Source: Loxodes magnus (taxonomy: Eukaryota; Ciliophora; Karyorelictea; Loxodida; Loxodidae). Taken from it: a stretch of 64,000 nucleotides of DNA. The notes below the pieces were generated by a model. That model was not told where the DNA came from and ran no database searches. It worked only from the letters and a program-made list of their open reading frames with translations. Both the position numbers and the translations under genes were made by a program. The stretch spans positions 558,001-622,000 of the forward strand of contig CAMPDV010000060.1 of assembly GCA_946699065.1 (NCBI GenBank), read 5' to 3'. Each line of letters opens with the position of its first letter. The first letter of the stretch is position 1. This document shows positions 12,333 through 22,001 of the stretch, piece after piece.

Positions 12333-12400
12333 CTCGCAATATTATTTCTTTTTCGTTCCAGTATTAAAAATAAACGAAACCAAGTCAAGCCAACGTCGAA

Positions 12401-12492
12401 GGTCTAAGAATCTTATGTCTCGAGGCCAAACCAAAGCAGAAGAAGACATAACGTCGATTATGGGTACTTAACTTCCCCAACTTCTGATGAAG
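12401..12492 (+). other. structured RNA-like unit 2
   Basis: Same layout as unit 1, with the outer helix changed to CAGAAG (12437-12442) and CTTCTG (12481-12486). The G-C pair of unit 1 is A-T here, a true compensatory change. The inner TGGGTACTTAA...CCCC hairpin is kept. Confidence 0.5.
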
Positions 12493-12626
12493 ATGACCTT
12501 GTTGTTCACCTTCGAACAACTATGGCGGTTTTAAAGAATTTATATAATAAAATGAATATTGGCTGCTAGGAGAACTAATAGACAATCTGGTGCAGCTTAT
12601 ACTACATTGCAAGTAATCTCGTAACC

Positions 12627-13040
12627 ATGGGGAAGGGTGGACAAGCTCGGAAGAGATAGTCCTCACTTTCACTAGGTTTTCGCTAGCAGTATGAAAGTTT
12701 GACTGATGGGCTTATTGATGACTTAATTACTAATTCTCATTTGGATTTTATTCAAGAAGACTGGAAAATTTGATTCAAGATTCAAGAATAATCTTTAATA
12801 AGTAAATTCCCAATTGAAGAAGGTGATGTGACCCATTGAATTGCTAGAATTTTAACGAGAACAATGAGAACATTTTTCTTAATATTAAATATTAATATTG
12901 AAAGAGCTGCACACAAACGAGGTAATATGCACTCTATAATCGTCACTATTTATTAATTATTTTGCCATATTGCTGAACTATAATAATTTTATTATGAACT
13001 TTATTTGAATAAATTGATTTAAAAATCTTAAGTAAGTTGA
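12627..13040 (+). CDS. possible small protein overlapping the inverted-repeat element
   Basis: Not recognised. From ATG 12627 a frame of 137 codons with coding-like composition (for example LTDGLIDDLITNSHLDF, EEGDVTHWIARILTRT) runs through the right inverted repeat, leaves the element and meets TGA at 13038-13040, 28 bp from the 3' end of the convergent cyclic-nucleotide gene. The N-terminus is basic (MGKGGQARKR). It may be an element-encoded peptide, a chance frame, or the start of a host gene into which the element was inserted. The last 30 residues, beyond the element, look non-coding. Confidence 0.25.
12898..12941 (-). repeat. right terminal inverted repeat
   Basis: The reverse complement reads GATTATAGAGTGCATATTAC then CTCGTTTGTGTGCAGCTCTT, matching the left end with mostly C/T and G/A differences. 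Confidence 0.55.
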
Positions 13041-13068
13041 TTATGTATACTAAAGCTAAATATAATTA

Positions 13069-15271
13069 TCAATTAAATATATAATAGTTTTATTCTTAAT
13101 CTTTATTAACTGAAGTTAAAATTAATTGATATATTTTATTAAAGTTTAAATTCTAAAAAGTTCTAATTGAAATTATTAGGTTTATTAAATTAAATTACAA
13201 TTTACAAATTTACTTTTATTTTTCATATGATTTCATACTCAGAAAATCAATGGTTCTATAAACTTACTACGCTTATCTTTCTTTATCTCTCTATATTTGT
13301 AGATCAATAAAGGTTTTAAGGGTTGGACTTACTTCTTTCTTTTTATTTTTGTTACCATAAGAAGTCTTTAATCTTTAGTACTTATACAACCTATTTTTGT
13401 TTTGATTACAACTGAAAGAGTTGTAAATTGAATTTTCAAAGCTTTAAATTCTAGGTTTAAATAATTGCTTTTGCTGATATTTAGGAGATAATAAATAATT
13501 TAAGTTTTTAGATCAATTTAAATCATTCTGATTACTATTTTTTGTACTATACACTGATTTTACAGTTGTGAGCTATTATAGAGCCTAGGATTCAGAACTC
13601 AAGTTTCTTTTTTTCTCTTGTTTAGACTCGCCATCCTTTTTGAATTTATGAGTTAAAGCAAACTACTTTAAATTTTATTTAGAATATTCTATGAGATCTA
13701 AATTATCTAAACTCTTTTAATTGTAGAGTTGCATAGTAATTTTTCTTACACAATCATCTACATAATTTTTTCTCTTATATTTAGAAAATTCAGGTTGTAT
13801 TACTCTATACTTTTCAGAGCTAGTCTTAATCTGTCTTTGATATAATTCCAATATTTCAGGATTCAATGATTAAACTTTTGGTTTTAGACGAAATTGCTTT
13901 TCTTAAGTAAATTCTTAATGAAAACTTTGCTGTTTTTACTTTTCAGATTTATCATCTAATTTGAGTAACTTGGTCATTGTTTTAATTTTGCTTTGATCAT
14001 TTAAATAGATTTCTCTAGACAGTTTTTCCAACTTTTCCAGAACTTAAGTACTCTAAAGTTTGTGATTTATTAAGCTTCATTAAATTTTATAGATACAACC
14101 TTAAGCGGATAAACATCTAACAGAATTGTAGTAAGTTGGAAGAGAGTGCATGCATTCATAGAAACCTACAATAGCTCCTGAAGACAACACCCCTATATCT
14201 AATTCTTTTTTGTTCTAAAATTTAACTTTCTTCTACAAATAAAATTATTACTGCAAAATCACCACTTTAAATGACGAAAACATGCTATGCTGTCTAATTC
14301 TACTAGTATATATAAGAACCATGTGTAGCTTTAACTTTTTCAAACATATAATACAAGACATACAATTTTTTCTCATCCTAACCAGTGAAAAGTCCAATGC
14401 TTTACATGCAAGTCAATATTTCGTCAAAAAATTCTTTTTCGTTGTTTAAAAGCACTGTCTAATAAAATTTTCTACTTATAGTTGCAAATCTACAAGCAGA
14501 AACACAAAAAGCAGAAGCTTATCTATTTGTTTTTTATATAATAGCAAGCTCTCCAAAACATTATCCTGGATGTAAAATCTAAACTTTTTTACATTGGACA
14601 ACATCTCTAGGGTCAATTTTATTTTACAGCATTTATCAAATTTCCCCATTTGAGAAATAATCTGCAACATTATCTTGATTCCTATCGCTTTAGTTTGTAC
14701 TCTAACTTATTTTTTCTTTTTGTTTTATATTTGTTTAGCTTTTTTCTTTCTAACTCTATAATCCTAGCAAACTGAATTTGTTAAATTTAATGGTTCTTTT
14801 TTTCATTATTTTGGATATAATATTTTCTTTTAAAAGGAAAGCTACATTTCTTTTAAGAAGGTTAGTGAAACCTTTCATTGATGTCCCTTTAGTTGCTTGT
14901 AGTCTTCCTTTTATTTCTGTAACTTTTTAGGATAATACTTTCGCTTTTAAAATATCAGCAGGAACATATATTTCTACAGTGCCTTTAAGAATAATATAAA
15001 AAGTATCTCCTACATCTCCATATCTAAACAAATACTAAGATTATCCACATATTTCTAACTACATCTATTCACATATTTAATAAGCTATTGCATCCTTCTT
15101 TTTATTATTTTCCTTCATCAAATTCTAAAAAAAATTTGTGTTCTTTAAAGAATTTATCAGCATATTGATATCTTCAATAGTTCTATTTTCAGGACTGACT
15201 TGAAGTATTTGAAAGACTCTTTCAAATTAATCCTGTATCTTTTTATTTTGATATAAATCCTTTATAGACAT
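13069..15271 (-). CDS. protein with two cyclic-nucleotide-binding domains
   Basis: Exon 1 is 15271-14252 (340 codons), a 19-nt intron lies at 14233-14251, exon 2 is 14232-13069; 727 residues. The first binding fold has FRYGDVGDTFYIILKGTVEI, interrupted by a basic insertion of about 120 residues, then the phosphate-binding cassette HPGQCFGELAIIQKTNRQAS (E-L-A and R-Q-A match the consensus). The second starts near KATHGSYIYQQNQTAQHVF and, after the intron, ends in LSSGAIVGFYE, a weaker cassette. The C-terminal 300 residues are basic and low in conservation. No kinase or channel domain is present, so it is a stand-alone cAMP/cGMP-binding protein, perhaps regulatory-subunit-like. The exact stop is uncertain: the chosen TGA is the first in frame after coding composition fades. 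Confidence 0.72.
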
Positions 15272-15282
15272 TAATTTTTATT

Positions 15283-15528
15283 TCACTATTAAATATGTTA
15301 ACACATCATCACTTCCTACCTTTCTCTAACATAACCTTTTTAAAAACTTTCATAAAATCTAATTTCTATTTCGTAACCTTCTCATTCCTTTATTTTTAAT
15401 TCAAGGGCCTAAAGAGGCAATTCAGCTTCAGTAATATAATAATTTTTAGGATAACTATTAATAATAAGATCTGAAAATATAAGAAGACAGCTTGTAAATG
15501 AATAAATTGAAATTGATTTAAGGTTCAT
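15283..15528 (-). CDS. small protein with hydrophobic N-terminus
   Basis: Not recognised. 81 codons from ATG (15528-15526) to TGA (15285-15283), only 11 bp upstream of the start codon of the cyclic-nucleotide-binding gene on the same strand. The first 20 residues (MNLKSISIYSFTSCLLIFSD) could be a signal peptide. The rest is charged and helical (LELKIKEWEGYEIEIRFYES, Trp is TGA). Such close spacing raises the possibility that it is really a 5' exon or an upstream reading frame of the downstream gene. Confidence 0.4.
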
Positions 15529-16768
15529 AAGCAATGTCTAATAACATTATTAATGTATATAAACATAATAAAGCAGGATAGTTCTATCAATACTTAAATA
15601 ATAACACCCTTACATTATCCTATTTATAAAAAATCCTTTTATATGTTTTGTCTAGCTTCTATCTTACATAAAATAGATATGATAGAGTGTAAGTATTTAA
15701 GATGGAATCTCTAATTAGTTTAACGAAATATGAGTACATTTAATTATGTTTTACATCTTACATGATAAATGAATTTAATTAAGTAAATAGAATAATTTAG
15801 TTAAATTTATTAGAGCTTAAAATTAGCAAAGGCTCTTATATTTGATGTCATAATGTAAGATAATTATCTTTGTATTTCTTATCAGAGCTTTTAAATGCTT
15901 AATATCCTTAGAAATAAATAAATATTATAAATATTTTACTGTAATATATAAAATGAAATAAGTCTATTATGACATATGAAATAGATTAATCTTGGTATAT
16001 TAACTAGTCTATTCTGATAGGCTACTTTATAACTGTTTTATCTAATTACATACTTAATTGGATATAATAAATGACATTTACTTCTTAAAACTCTAAAATT
16101 ATTGTTATTACTTTAGGATAATGAGATCCTACTGTGCTAATAGATATCATATTATAGTAAAATAATGAAGCTGGCTTATTAAAATTAGTATCTATTTCTT
16201 TTATTTGCTATAAGCTTCAATAAACACACAATTAATAATAAAAGCTTCTATCAAAGCAACATTTTATATACACTATTATTTCAAAACTGAAAGCAAGATT
16301 AACTTATATTTAATTAAGAGAATGGTGCATACATTTAATTTTAAGCAGAAATGTTAGCTAAATAGGGATTATAAAGGAATAAGAAAAATAATGATAGCAA
16401 TAAATAAAAATTTTAAACATTGAATAAAGGATAAGATAAAGCATAACTAATTGCTTATTTGCTTACTACTTAATATTAATCAGTAATCTTCTTTTATCAT
16501 CTCCTTTCATTCATTCTTAGTTTAAGATTCTTCCTTAATGATGCTTTTGCGTAGTCTCTTAACATTTTAAAAGTAACTTCATATTATTAAATTTAAGCGT
16601 CTATCTCGTTTATTGATTTTAGATTTAAAAAATTTAGAAATTATGATAAGAGGATAAAGACTGTGATGAAGATAGTGAAGTAGAATATTAAAAGCATTAA
16701 ATAAACAAGACTTAAATAATCACATTACCTTAATGTAGCTACATATCATTAGTAAAGGTTAATATTTA
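15529..16768. other. AT-rich intergenic DNA
   Basis: About 1.2 kb of very AT-rich sequence with many short TTATTA/TAATAA runs and no recognisable motif or coding-like composition. Confidence 0.55.
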
Positions 16769-17764
16769 TCATAAGAACCAATGAAACTCAATAATATGCA
16801 GATATTTTATAAATATGTTTAAAAGGTTTGAATAATGCCCTAATAAGAAATACTATGAGAAGGGTTTAATAATTGATTAATATATGTTTTAAGTTTATTA
16901 AGATTGCTTTTAAGTTAATGAAAATATGTATTTATAATCTTTCACTTCCAGATTTTTCATTAAATTATCTCTTAATTGTGATGAAGCATTTATTAAAAAT
17001 AGAGACTTCACTATTAAATCTGGAAGAAACTCATTTATTTCTTGGCAATTAGAATTAATTTCTTACACAATGAACTTCCTTTGCTCTTGTAAATTAAAAT
17101 TAGATTTTTAGCTCCACTATAGAATATCATCTAATAGAGGAATTTCTTAAAAGCTTTTCTTTCTGAAAAATAGAAATACATCAGGTTTTTAGTTTTCCTA
17201 GTAGAGTAAAATTTATTTGATAAAGGAATAAAAAGGAACAATCCCAGAATCTTCAGCTATCATATAAACTTAGTCAAAAGTAATAGTTTCTAAGTAGGTT
17301 CCAAAATCTATTTGAATTAGCTAATATCCTAAATACCTAAATTTACCACAAGGCCCTTAAATCAGCAACTCATCATTACTCTGTAATTTATTAAAAATGG
17401 AAGTAGTTTACTCTTTGCTATTACTAGAAGCTACTTAATCTTTATAATTTTTTACTAATAAATCTAAATGATCTGCAGTTGATAGAGATATTGGATATAT
17501 TTCTTCAGGTAAATTCAAAGAATCGTTATCATTATTCTAACCAAGTTTTACTCTAATTAAGCTCAATGGCTAAAACTACAGCTTCTAGCTTTCCTCATAC
17601 TTAAGTCTTAAAAAACTATAATTATTGTTGACTTAAACCTTTGATTCTAATTTAAATTTATGTCATTCCAAAATACTCTAAACTTAAGGTGGACCATTTA
17701 GGTTCTTTTTGAAGCAGCACACATAGAGGAACAACAAAGCTGCTGAAATAGCTAAATATCACAT
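16769..17764 (-). CDS. NADH-cytochrome b5 reductase-like flavoprotein, diverged
   Basis: 331 residues, no intron. An N-terminal membrane anchor (MWYLAISAALLFLYVCC) is followed by the FAD fold and then the NAD fold. Family landmarks in order: IYPISLSTADHLDLLVKNY where b5 reductases have RPYTPIS...LLIKVY, QGPCGKFRYLGY (GPxGxFxY), MIAEDSGIVPFYSFIKQIL where the family has MIAGGTGIAPM, and PDVFLFFRKKSFQEIPLLDD. Length and order fit. It should pass electrons from NAD(P)H through FAD to cytochrome b5 at the ER or outer mitochondrial membrane. Odd points: the FAD-contact Arg of RxYS/T is Glu here (EEIYPIS), the NAD-site GGTG is EDSG, and the second codon is TGA (Trp). Activity may be altered or lost. 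Confidence 0.6.
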
Positions 17765-18084
17765 TATAATTTATTAAATAAACAATTTATTATACTTTTT
17801 ATAACTAAACACCTTTATTGCTTAAAACCATCCTTGCTTACACTTATCATCATAAGGGATTCATAAGCAACTGCAATACAATTATGTTATTTATATTACG
17901 TTTAGTACTATAAGCATTTAATTATATCAAGCCTGCTTAGTAATTTAAAGGATATATATACATAATTTCATCTATTCTCTCATATTAGAAGTTTTATTTC
18001 CTACGCTAGTAATTAAACTAAATTGAATTGTATAAATATTTTAATTCTAAAGGCATTAATTAACTTGCACTTGCTGATTTAAAA
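17765..18084. other. divergent intergenic region
   Basis: 320 bp of AT-rich DNA between the divergent reductase and B-box genes; it must hold both promoters. No distinct motif seen. Confidence 0.6.
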
Positions 18085-20361
18085 ATGAAAAGCTAATGTA
18101 AAAACTGCAATAAATCATTTGATAACTCTTCTAACTTACCTAATAAACTTAGTAGTGAATGTACTCTTTGCTTAAACCCCAGTTCTTAAGAGAAATAGTA
18201 GTCTTAAATTCCTGCTGAATTAATGGTTGAGCAATTAGATTCTAAAGCAGTTGAAACTAATTTGTCATTAAAATAGAAATTGCAATAAGATTCTTCTTCT
18301 CTTGAAGCTTCTGAAAATAAATCTTAAAATTTAGGTTCTAATGAAGAATCCAAAGCAAAATAGGAATTAGATTAGTAATCTTAACTAAAGTAACTAAAAT
18401 ACTTAGAAATGAAATTTAAAAGTATAGCATGTTAGAAGCATAATGGAAATCAAGTTGAACTCTTTTGCAAGTAATGTGATGCATACATTTGCTGCAAATG
18501 CACTTTTTTAGATCATAAAGGTCATGATTATTTAGAGCTTATTTCAGCTTTGGATTACTTCACTAACTATCTCAAATCTCTTTTTAGTCCTTTGGAAACA
18601 ATGAAGGATAAATATTAGCAAAGCATAAAGGAAGCAAATGAATAGCTCATAAAACTAAACAGCTATGAAAGAGTTTATGTTTAAGAACTAGAAAGTATCT
18701 ATACAGAGCTTATAAATTCAATTTAGACCTCATTCCAAAACTAAATTGAAAATCTTAAAGTAAATTCATTTAAAGAATCCTAAAGGATTGAATCATAAAA
18801 AACAGTTCTTTGATAGCAAGTTGATGAAATAAATATCATCAATGAATCTAAACAAGAAACTGATATAAAAATACTATAGAAATTAATCTAGCAAGCAGAA
18901 AGGTTAATAAACAATTAATTTGTAGCTGATTCTACTATCTAAATGAACTTAAACTTAGATAAGTAATAAATAAAATAGTTGCTGCTATATGATATCAATG
19001 AAGAAATTTTTAACCGATTTAAGAGTTAAATGGAAGCTATTGAAAACTAACTGAAAGAAAGCTAACTAAAATAGCAAAAGATTAATGAAATTGCTGAAAT
19101 ACAAAAGTAGCAAAGAAAGAATATGAATGAAGAAATAAGCAAGATAACGCCTTATTATCGATCTTTATTGAATAAAGAATCAGCTGAATATCTACAAAAT
19201 TTGATTGATAATTTGCTTGATTTCTCTTATATTAATTAGTATATCAGTGGAGAGAAAATCTTTTCACCATAAACTACACCAATTTATTAAATTACTTGCT
19301 TTGGTTATCAACCGGAAAATGTTGAGTTTAATTTTAACCTTCTTACAAGCAAGTTTGTGAAGTATTAAAAAGAAACAAGAATTTCCTAAGGATGTAGAAT
19401 GCTTCAATTAAGTAATAGCGAGTACATTATATCAGGAGGTAAACTTTATTAGTAAGATCTGCTACTAGTATAAGAACAAATAAATCAGCGCTTTACTTTA
19501 ATTTATCCCAGATACAATCATGGAATTTGCTTACACTTAAATCAAGTTTGTTTAATATCAGGTTAATTTTAAGAAAATACCTTACAACCCAATAACGAAA
19601 TCTTTAATATATTTGAAGGCAAAAGCAAAAGTATTGCATAGTTAAGTTATCCTTGTTATAACTGCGGTGTATGTGCAGTTAAATAAATGATATATGTGTT
19701 TGGAGGGATATCAAATAATGAAAAGGAATAAGACATAATTCAAGCTTATAACTTTGAAAGTGACTAATGGAATGTTTTATCTACTAAATTACCACTTCCA
19801 ATGTAATGCGTTGCACTTTCATGGGGAAATAGCGAGATAATAATATTCTAGAATACAACTATTTCTCACTCTAAATAAAGTACAGCTACAAAGTTTATAA
19901 GAGGTATAATTAGTGAAGAAGCTTCTATAACTAAGCTTTACTCATTTAATGCAAACTTACAGATAGTTGAAGATACTGGGAAAGAGATTCCTGATTCTAT
20001 TATCTTCAGCTTTTAGCCAGTAAATATTGCAGATAATGTTTATTGTCATCTCCCTAATTATTAACTTGGATCCTTCAATTTACACAACGAAAAATTCGTA
20101 TATTACACCATTAAAAATAACCTTTAATTTAACAGTTAATCTTATAATCTGCCTATTATTTCATCATAATAACTATAAATTATCCTACTCCTTTTTATCA
20201 TCTAAGAAATTAACTGCACAGAGGCTTATTTCATCTATTAGATATAATAAGGAAGAGTAAATCATTTCTATAGGAAACTGCAAAATAATTAATACAACCT
20301 TACTCTATTCCTCATAGAAAGAGATACTTTATATTTACAGCCTGACTAAATGAGCAGATGA
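18085..20361 (+). CDS. TRIM-like B-box zinc finger, coiled-coil and Kelch-type protein
   Basis: 758 residues, single exon, TGA at 20359-20361. The N-terminus has two CxxC pairs (CKNC, CTLC) that could hold a zinc. A B-box follows at about residues 115-150: CQKHNGNQ, FCKQCDAYICCKC, DHKGHDY, giving the C-x2-H...C-x2-C...C-x2-C...H-x2-H order. A long Gln-rich coiled coil covers roughly 165-375. The C-terminal half carries Kelch-type blades: IISGGKLY, MIYVFGGISNNEKEQD with DQWNVLSTKLPLP. It resembles the ciliate and other protist B-box/Kelch scaffold proteins. No RING is seen, so ligase activity is doubtful; binding to cytoskeleton or other proteins is more likely. The last 60 residues are less certain and could include an unseen intron. 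Confidence 0.7.
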
Positions 20362-20488
20362 GTGGAAAGATAATACTGATAATGTAGGCCAGTAATGGAG
20401 AGATAGTTTAATTAAATTAATATAAATTAATTAAAATTAACAGGATTTCCATTTAAATTGATTTAAGCTTTGTATTCCGTAATTTAAA

Positions 20489-21670
20489 ATGAAAAAGGCA
20501 ATTCCAAGAGTTGAAATAAAAAGCACGAATTTAATTATTAAAGAACTGGTCTTATAAACAATTGAATGTATCCTTAATGCAAGAGTTCAAAAAGAGGTTT
20601 TTATGGAGTAGGAAAATTATTTCAAAAATACAGTTTTTACTGTTTAAATTCCTGAAAAGTTTGAAATACGTAAGAAGTATAATTACATAGCAACTCATAG
20701 TCTAAGAATTTAATTTTTTCTCAGTCTTGAGATTGTTTTAGATGAGGTCGTCTTTGAAAATTGAACTTTCCATTTTGATACTAAAAAGTATAAAAAATTT
20801 CCTGATATTGGAATATAAGCGAATATCATCCTCAGATCTATTATGTAGCTCTTAAATATTTTACCTGCATACAAGTAGTTTTAAAGTAACAAAGCTTTAA
20901 AGTTTAAGTTGCTAAATAGTTAGGTTTAATTTAAGTAATAGATGAAGTAGTACTATAGAAGGTTACCTGAGAATAAGAACAAATGCTGAAATTTAAAGTC
21001 AGATGTGGGAGAACTGGATATATTTCTAGAATATATGGATACTAGTGACTGGGATTCAATTTTCTAGAGTATTATTAATCCAAAAGAATAATTCTAAGTG
21101 AAATAATAGTTTCCTTAAGCCCCTAATATTCATAGTATTTCCTTTTCTCCTTCTGCTTGGAGAAGAGTTAGCATGGGACACTCTCCTTCCCCTGAATGCA
21201 GAGATATATCAGATTCCTTCGAAAAAAATAGAGTTAGGAAAATTTCGATGGATATAGTCAGCTCACCAAGATCTTCCAGAAATTATGGCTAAGGTAAAAT
21301 TCCCTTAATGGCGAATCGAATGGTTTAAGAGCAACAACCATTTTATCCATTAAACTAAGTATAATCTGATTTTTTATTAAGCTAGGATGAAAGTGATGAT
21401 TCTTCTGATAACTCCGAAACTTTATTTGGCACAGGAATTAAAGAAAACAAAGGGAATGATTTGGAACTAGTCATAGAGGGTGAAGATGTTGACTCTACAA
21501 AATTTAAGTAGCTTTGCAACGAAATAAGGTTATTACCATAATTTCAAGAAGACTATTGCTTCTAACAAGAGACAGAAGAATATCAGAGATTGATGCAGTA
21601 TAAATAGTTAAGACGCTTATTTCTAGATAATACAAAAGAAGCTGAAGAAATAGATTTTCAGTTTACTTGA
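20489..21670 (+). CDS. Atg13-like autophagy protein
   Basis: 393 residues, single exon. The N-terminal 165 residues fit the Atg13 HORMA fold: ENWTFHFDTK (Trp is TGA) then NIILRSIMQLLNILPAYK, which matches the family signature of a helix with LRSLY...LLPAY. The middle is Ser/Pro-rich with SISFSPSAWRR, HSPSPECRD and VSSPRSS, probable phosphorylation and Atg1-binding region, as expected of this intrinsically disordered scaffold. An acidic C-terminal part ends EEIDFQFT. Atg13 recruits and activates the Atg1/ULK kinase at the start of autophagosome formation. The call rests on the LRS...LLPAY segment and layout; overall similarity is low, so another HORMA protein is possible. It starts 127 bp after the B-box gene. 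Confidence 0.55.
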
Positions 21671-22001
21671 GTTAATGATCTCTATAAGCTGAATTGTGAC
21701 TAACATTAGTTTATTCATGTTTATTATAAATCACTTAGCTTTTTGCTTCTCATTCCTTAATTTACGAAATCAATATATTTGTTTTATAGCATTTAAATCT
21801 ACTAGTTACCCTTAATACATTCATTTTAGATATCAATGTAATATGCAAATATAAGTCACTATTGATGCAATCTTCACCTTAAGAAAATAATAATTTTGAA
21901 TTAAGTTAAACTTTATTAGTGAAACTTCTTTAGAAGTAAATTTGTCATTTTCTTTCGTAATATAAGAACAATTTAGACTTGAATGATACTAAATTAAGTA
22001 A
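21671..22001. other. short intergenic region
   Basis: 331 bp, AT-rich; nothing beyond a presumed promoter for the downstream coiled-coil gene. Confidence 0.6.

Larger units (their letters stand above)
12036..12941. mobile_element. MITE-like element with about 45-bp terminal inverted repeats
   Basis: The left end (12036-12080) and the reverse complement of the right end (12898-12941) align from a shared GATTAT through CTCGTTGGTGCGCAGCTCTT (19 of 21 identical in the inner 21 bp). Most outer differences are transitions. The 906-bp interior is GC-rich, with a TACTGATA repeat, two copies of a structured unit and a short reading frame, and no transposase domain is seen. No clear target-site duplication is visible, so the DNA-transposon assignment is tentative. 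Confidence 0.45.
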
